Part shown: piece after piece, positions 63,803 through 64,000 of the stretch
Numbering within the stretch: position 1 is the first letter of the stretch
Layout of the letters: every line of letters starts with the position of its first letter
Made by a program: the position numbers and the translations under genes
The notes under the pieces: generated by a model
Seen by the model: only the letters and a program-made list of their open reading frames with translations
Databases searched by the model: none
What the model was told of the DNA's origin: nothing
From: Chitinophaga qingshengii
Lineage (GTDB): Bacteria; Bacteroidota; Bacteroidia; Chitinophagales; Chitinophagaceae
Direction: 5' to 3'
Assembly: GCF_014529935.1 (NCBI RefSeq)
Contig: NZ_JACVFC010000001.1
Location: 1,054,001-1,118,000 of the forward strand
DNA length: 64,000 nucleotides

Positions 63803-64000
63803 CTACTGCTTTTCCGCCATCAGCTGCTCAATATATTCCTTCAGCCGGTGGCTGCTATAGTTGGCAGCCCCTGTTTCCCGGAAAACGATCCGGCCTGCTT
63901 TGTCAACAATCAGCGTGGTAGGCAGGGTACCACTATAGAGATTACGAGGTATTTCTCCGGCCTGTAACGCTACGGGCAACTGGTAACCATGCTCCTTCAT
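63803..64000 (-). CDS. Thioredoxin-like (TlpA/redoxin) protein, C-terminal part (partial)
   Basis: Only the last 65 residues are inside the window and the gene enters from the right edge. The piece shows the second half of a thioredoxin fold: the strand before the cis-proline loop (NLYSGTLPTTLIVDKAGRIV, with Thr-Leu-Pro-Thr-Thr the cis-Pro turn) and the last helix (HRLKEYIEQLMAEKQ). The CxxC region would lie beyond the edge. It is a probable periplasmic thiol-disulfide protein. Confidence 0.75.
   Translation of the reverse strand: MKEHGYQLPVALQAGEIPRNLYSGTLPTTLIVDKAGRIVFRETGAANYSSHRLKEYIEQLMAEKQ

Overview
The window looks like a chromosomal segment of a polysaccharide-degrading Bacteroidota bacterium, most likely of the Chitinophaga type. 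The signs are three SusC/SusD pairs, two of them under ECF sigma/FecR anti-sigma control, a type IX secretion sorting domain on a glycosidase, lipoprotein and Tat-type signals, and promoters fitting the Bacteroidota TTTG-N19-TAnnTTTG pattern. Base composition is near 50% GC with AT-rich intergenic gaps. I found no tRNA, rRNA, CRISPR array or intact insertion sequence. Genus is inferred from gene style only.

Layout. 1-9.5 kb: the 5' end of a GDSL hydrolase gene, then a first polysaccharide/peptide utilisation locus (ECF sigma, an unknown beta-rich protein, FecR, SusC, SusD, TlpA-type thioredoxin). 9.4-13.0 kb: a leftward group with an unknown Lys-rich protein, a DUF3037/HipA-like kinase pair, a HAD phosphatase and a PepSY-like secreted protein. 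13.1-24.3 kb: a second locus (ECF sigma, FecR, SusC, SusD) followed by an Endo F/H-type GH18 endo-beta-N-acetylglucosaminidase and a secreted GH8 enzyme, with several unusual repeats between them. 24.3-34.9 kb: a decayed PQQ sugar dehydrogenase remnant, signalling genes (single-domain response regulator, very large hybrid histidine kinase, membrane histidine kinase), a DUF421 protein, a divergent pyrophosphatase, an MFS transporter and an ABC-F protein with a long leader.

34.9-50.6 kb holds an apparent amino-sugar regulon. A leftward eight-gene operon (two Gfo/Idh oxidoreductases, sugar MFS permease, NagA, NagB-like deaminase, an epimerase-like protein, DapA-like lyase, M20 amidohydrolase) faces a rightward operon (Nramp-fold transporter lacking the metal motifs, PQQ sugar dehydrogenase with cytochrome c, Gfo/Idh-type lipoprotein). 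A LacI-type regulator lies at the end. Near-identical palindromes (CGGGTACGTACCCG and CGGTAACGTACCCG) overlap the -7 boxes of both operon promoters, so one regulator probably controls both.

50.6-63.7 kb is a third uptake locus, read leftward under a GntR/FCD regulator: SusC, SusD, a pectate-lyase/GH28-like beta-helix protein, a class III aminotransferase, a galactonate-dehydratase-like enolase-superfamily enzyme, an SDR, a ceramidase-like hydrolase and a sodium/solute symporter. GTAAAC/GTTTAC half-sites cover the -7 box of the susC promoter. Import, cleavage and catabolism of one acidic or amino-modified sugar seem to be packed into one transcript. The window closes with the 3' part of a thioredoxin-like gene.

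The strongest candidates for something new are the LacI-controlled double operon, the GntR-controlled operon, a hairpin conserved by covariation in both FecR-SusC intergenic gaps, and the long palindromes built of octamer repeats.
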